From: UBA1723 sp045629285
GTDB lineage: Bacteria; Bacteroidota; Bacteroidia; Bacteroidales; Paludibacteraceae
DNA length: 64,000 nucleotides
Reading direction: 5' to 3'
NCBI GenBank assembly: GCA_045629285.1
Contig: JAZQQY010000038.1
Span: 4,703 to 68,702 of the forward strand
A model generated the notes under the pieces. That model did no database searches. It was not told the DNA's origin and saw only the letters and a program-made list of their open reading frames with translations. A program made the position numbers and the translations under genes. Below, in pieces: positions 60,779 through 64,000 of the stretch. Numbering within the stretch: the stretch's first letter is position 1; each line of letters starts with the position of its first letter.

Positions 60779-60814
60779 AAAAAGGTGCGAGCCGTAAAGC
60801 TCGCACCTTTTTTT
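60779..60814 (+). terminator. terminator of the 53590 adhesin
   Basis: AAGGTGCGAGC pairs with GCTCGCACCTT (60799-60809), with T's to 60814. Confidence 0.9.
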
Positions 60815-60926
60815 CGTTTCGCTGAGTAAAGGAGAAAAATTAAGAAAATTGGCTTCCCAAATCAATAAATGGTTGTAAAAACATGTTTAATAACTCAAAA
60901 AAATAGACTTTTTGAATAAGATATGA

Positions 60927-61004
60927 AAAAATGTATTATTTTAGTCGCAGTTTAGTATGAGTGCGTTGATACCTGCGTTCATATTATTTGTAATAGGGTA
61001 CTTA
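60927..61004 (+). promoter_or_regulatory. promoter and leader element of the second adhesin
   Basis: AAAAAATGTATTATTTTAG (from 60927) aligns with AAAAAATGTATTAAATTTGG before the first adhesin, and TAATAGGGTACTTA (60991-61004) with its TAATAGGGCACTTA. A five-codon frame, MKKTN, begins at 61012, just before the adhesin ATG at 61032. Confidence 0.5.
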
Positions 61005-61031
61005 ATTTTGTATGAAGAAAACAAATTAAAA

Positions 61032-64000
61032 ATGAAAAAGAGTTTATTTTCTCTGATATGTTGTGTTGGTCTGATCCATGCCTCTAGTACAGTGGCACAG
61101 TGTGTCGTGGGAGGAACAGAATTCACACCTAAGACGGAGTTGTGTAATCCTACAATGAAGAGTGATACCAACGAAGTTAATGGATGGTTCAATTCTAAAG
61201 TTGGAGATCTTCTTGCAGAACAATGTGGTAAGGCAGGCTATTATGAGCAGCCTTATAATGTAATCCAGACAGGAATGCCGTCTAATATTATTTCTACAAG
61301 GGGTGATGCCTCTAAGTCGTGGGATGATTATTTGACTGCAGGATCTGTAGATGGTAAGGATGCTGGTTTCACAACTGTAACTTCAAATCCAAAATTAATT
61401 TCCCCATATTTGTCGGAAGGAAATGGGACTCCAATGTTGGTGGCAATGGGAAATGGTCACGAACTACCTTTTTTTACCTATACTGTTAGTGGCCTTGAAC
61501 CAAATAGTAAGGTAAACATGTCTATTGATGTTTACGACTTGCTTGACATAAAGGAGTTGGAAACAGCATTGAAGGCGATGAATGAAGGTGTCAATAAAGT
61601 GTCTGATTATAAGACTGAGATTCCTTTGCCTTTTAAGGGTTCATATATTGTTCAGCTAAATGCAGGAGCAATGGACTATAAGCAAGGAAGAATAAACGGT
61701 AATATTAATAACATGTTTAATATTACTGCATGTTCTGGTATTTTAAATAATAATAAGGTAAATGAAAGTTTGCCTGCGACACCTACGGCTGGAAGTAGTG
61801 CTACTTTGAAATTGGCGGCAAATGCTGATAATGCAGGTACAGTGACGTTCTATTTCTTTAGAAATGCAGGAGGTAATGCTCGTCCAATAGGATTGGATAA
61901 CTTGGTTGTTGAAGGAAAGATCAAACCGACAATTAAGGCTGGTGGTAATCCATGCCCGTTGAATCCATATACAATGCGTTTAGGTTCTACTTATCCAGTA
62001 GGTACAACATATAAGTGGAAGGTGGCTGAAGATGCTTCTCAAACATCTGATATGCCTACATTTACATTCGTTCCGGAGAAAGCAGGTTCATTTAATGTCA
62101 CATGTGAAGTTACCTTGCCAGGATGTACAGCAGTATCTTCGGAGAAGTTTCTTGTAAAAACAAGTGAAAACTGTTGTACAGATGCTAATGGTAATCCGTT
62201 GGCCTTGGTTGACTTGTATAAGAATGACTTTGGTCAGTTCGCTGGGTCTAATTATATTTATACCGATAAGGGTGTTGACAAGTCTGTCCCTGTTACTGAA
62301 CAATCATATTGTGGTGTTACACAGCCTGTTATTGAGGATCAGTTGGGTGGTGGAGCCTCTGTTAAGGTAGACTATTCTAAGGACTTCTGTGGTGCAGGTG
62401 GTGGATATGTAGTAACTATGGAAGACCCTTATGGACGAAGTGGTGGTGACCATACAGGAAACCCTGGCGGTGGAATGTTGGTTATGGACCTAAAGACTAA
62501 AGGTTGGTTGAATAAACCTATTTATAAGCAGGAAATTAAAAACTTGTGTAAGGACACAAAGATTTCGTTTAGTGCTGCATTTAAGGCAATTAATACTCCT
62601 AAGGATGGCCCAACAGTTGGAACTGTAGAACTAGTTCTTAAATCATCTTCAGGTACAGTATTGGCAAGTTCAGGAGAAAAGGTTTTGACAACAACAGATT
62701 GGTATACTTTGGCGGATAACTTTAAGCTAGAGAATGACGAATCTAGTGTTTCATTGGAGTTGATAAGTTTGGAGGATGATTATAATGGAGATGGTCGTGG
62801 TGACTTTGCAATGGATGATATCATTTTCCAGGTATGTGCTCCACCAGATATTGATGTGACTCCAAACTTGACTGCACAGGAGTTGTTGGATTTGTGTGTT
62901 GATAAAGAATTTATTTTGACTGCTAAGATTTCTGATGCAGCTAAGAAATATTATACAGATATTACATATTTGTTCCAGTGGACATTTGATGATCCTTCTA
63001 CTACAGATCCGGAAATGATTGTGTGGAAAGATTTAGGTTCACCTTCTGCTGATGATAAGTATGTGTTTGAAAAGCCAGCAAATGAGGAGCCTTTCTTGTC
63101 AATTAAGAATCAACCAAAGAAAAATATTTTCTTCCGTTTGGTTGTTGGAGATAAAAGTACTTTGACAGGAGGTCGTGATTGGGAGAAGTTGACGGCACTT
63201 TCCCCATGTAGAAATATTTCTATTTCAGCAATTCCTATCATTGCCTCTTTGAACTGTGAATCATGTACTGAACCAGATCCTGTTAAGTTCACAGCTGATG
63301 GAGGTATCTTTGATGCTGCTAAAAAGACAGTAAAGCTTTGTCCGGGAGAGACTACTACTTTGGGATTGGCAAAGCCGGTGCATGGTATTGACAAAGATAG
63401 TAAGGACTACTATAATTATGAAGTGAAGTGGTACAAGGATCAGATAAAAACTAGTGGAATGATATCTTCTAAGAAGTGTTCCGATGCAGACAATGTAGCT
63501 CAGACTGAGTTGATTTCTTACGATGCCGTATCTGAGGAGGGAACTAAGTATATCATTTCTCTTCATGACTATTTTGATCCAAAACAGGAAACAACGCCAT
63601 GTGATATCACAGATACAATCACAGTTTATGCGCTTTCGAAGCCAACCGACAAGCTGACAGATCCAGCTCCATTCTGTGAAGGAATGTTGTCGTCAGAGCC
63701 GGACAAGAGCATGTCTGGATTCAAGATCCAGTGGTTCGAGAGCGACGCCGATACGACAGCATCGGCGGAGATTCCTGAACCAGTAATCGGCAAGGTCAAG
63801 AAGGCCGACATGCCCAAGACGTTCCACTACGTAGTGACGGACGAGAACGGCTGCCGCGGCGAGGTGAACGACTACGAGGTAGTGGTGAACAAGGCGGAGA
63901 GGAACAACGTGGAGAGCGGCTCGAAGATCGAGTACCGCAAGAACGACGCGAAGGGAGGCAAGACGCTGAAGCCGCTCGACCAGCAGAACGCGCGCGTGTT
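61032..64000 (+). CDS. second giant surface adhesin, 3' end outside window
   Basis: The frame is open from ATG 61032 (MKKSLFSLICCVGLIHASST) to the window end, 989 residues so far. It parallels the 53590 protein throughout: signal peptide with SLI-GLIHA, mature VAQCVVGGTEF, the segments KIKPTIKAGGNPCPL, STYPVGTTYKWKV and EVTLPGCT, and the FAMDDIIFQVCAPPD hinge (compare YAIDNIIFQVCTPPD). All of this is diverged at the DNA level and AT-rich. At codon 870 (base 63639) it enters the GC-rich block that is 357/362 identical to the first gene, in the same phase. By homology it should continue with Ig-like domains and a type B T9SS CTD. Its upstream promoter and leader also resemble those of the first gene. 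Confidence 0.88.
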   Translation, partial: MKKSLFSLICCVGLIHASSTVAQCVVGGTEFTPKTELCNPTMKSDTNEVNGWFNSKVGDLLAEQCGKAGYYEQPYNVIQTGMPSNIISTRGDASKSWDDYLTAGSVDGKDAGFTTVTSNPKLISPYLSEGNGTPMLVAMGNGHELPFFTYTVSGLEPNSKVNMSIDVYDLLDIKELETALKAMNEGVNKVSDYKTEIPLPFKGSYIVQLNAGAMDYKQGRINGNINNMFNITACSGILNNNKVNESLPATPTAGSSATLKLAANADNAGTVTFYFFRNAGGNARPIGLDNLVVEGKIKPTIKAGGNPCPLNPYTMRLGSTYPVGTTYKWKVAEDASQTSDMPTFTFVPEKAGSFNVTCEVTLPGCTAVSSEKFLVKTSENCCTDANGNPLALVDLYKNDFGQFAGSNYIYTDKGVDKSVPVTEQSYCGVTQPVIEDQLGGGASVKVDYSKDFCGAGGGYVVTMEDPYGRSGGDHTGNPGGGMLVMDLKTKGWLNKPIYKQEIKNLCKDTKISFSAAFKAINTPKDGPTVGTVELVLKSSSGTVLASSGEKVLTTTDWYTLADNFKLENDESSVSLELISLEDDYNGDGRGDFAMDDIIFQVCAPPDIDVTPNLTAQELLDLCVDKEFILTAKISDAAKKYYTDITYLFQWTFDDPSTTDPEMIVWKDLGSPSADDKYVFEKPANEEPFLSIKNQPKKNIFFRLVVGDKSTLTGGRDWEKLTALSPCRNISISAIPIIASLNCESCTEPDPVKFTADGGIFDAAKKTVKLCPGETTTLGLAKPVHGIDKDSKDYYNYEVKWYKDQIKTSGMISSKKCSDADNVAQTELISYDAVSEEGTKYIISLHDYFDPKQETTPCDITDTITVYALSKPTDKLTDPAPFCEGMLSSEPDKSMSGFKIQWFESDADTTASAEIPEPVIGKVKKADMPKTFHYVVTDENGCRGEVNDYEVVVNKAERNNVESGSKIEYRKNDAKGGKTLKPLDQQNARV
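63639..64000 (+). repeat. copy B of the near-identical adhesin block
   Basis: Matches 56296-56657 at 357 of 362 positions; see that entry. It extends beyond the window. Confidence 0.95.

Overview
The window is chromosomal DNA from a member of the Bacteroidota, most likely order Bacteroidales. This rests on promoter -7 boxes of the TAnnTTTG type before many genes, few Shine-Dalgarno sequences, TonB receptors with an N-terminal carboxypeptidase-like domain, a Mfa/Fim-type fimbrillin locus, and exported proteins ending in type IX secretion (T9SS) C-terminal domains of both type A (short Por tail) and type B (gliding-motility/CHU type). A T9SS-positive relative of Prevotella, Porphyromonas or Paludibacter fits better than gut Bacteroides. 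No rRNA, CRISPR array, intact IS element or intact integrase was seen.

Layout. 1-5.4 kb is housekeeping: the end of mutS, a lipoprotein, rluD, a PASTA-domain membrane protein and miaB, with a decayed PIN-toxin remnant between rluD and the PASTA gene. At 5.5-6.1 kb a tRNA-Arg is followed by a decayed mobile-element fragment. 6.3-15.5 kb looks like a metal-handling region: a cysteine-rich lipoprotein, a DUF4876-like lipoprotein, a TonB receptor, a DUF6850-like barrel, a second TonB receptor and a periplasmic MxCxxC (HMA) protein. 16-27 kb is a fimbrial operon: DUF3575-like, DUF5119-like, an apparent major fimbrillin, three further fimbrillin-like lipoproteins, a wrecked zeta-toxin pair, and a fimbrillin-like protein with a C-terminal FISUMP domain.

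27-43 kb is mixed: an exported protein, GT2 glycosyltransferase, AlbA_2 protein, small RHH-like protein plus tadA, a secreted C10 cysteine protease, a secreted GH16 glucanase, guaD, a full PBP1A beside a short decayed GT51-only paralogue, and a run of aguB - charged-linker outer-membrane protein - lrgA - lrgB. 43-50 kb holds a 1351-residue type B T9SS adhesin with a small exported partner and a secreted trypsin-like protease. 50-52.9 kb holds two rhomboid proteases and an endonuclease/phosphatase-family membrane protein. 52.9-53.3 kb is a tRNA-Phe, tRNA-Val, tRNA-Val cluster.

53.6-64 kb holds two tandem giant adhesins (2386 residues; at least 989 residues, cut by the window end). Their N-terminal parts are AT-rich and clearly diverged. 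At the same codon both switch to a GC-rich segment, and the 362 bp of it visible in both genes differ at 5 positions. This mosaic structure, together with leader elements shared by the three adhesin transcription units (TAATAGGG, a spaced promoter-like box, tiny upstream ORFs), is the most unusual feature seen. A family of GTAGAGACGG palindromes is scattered between genes and sometimes serves as terminators.
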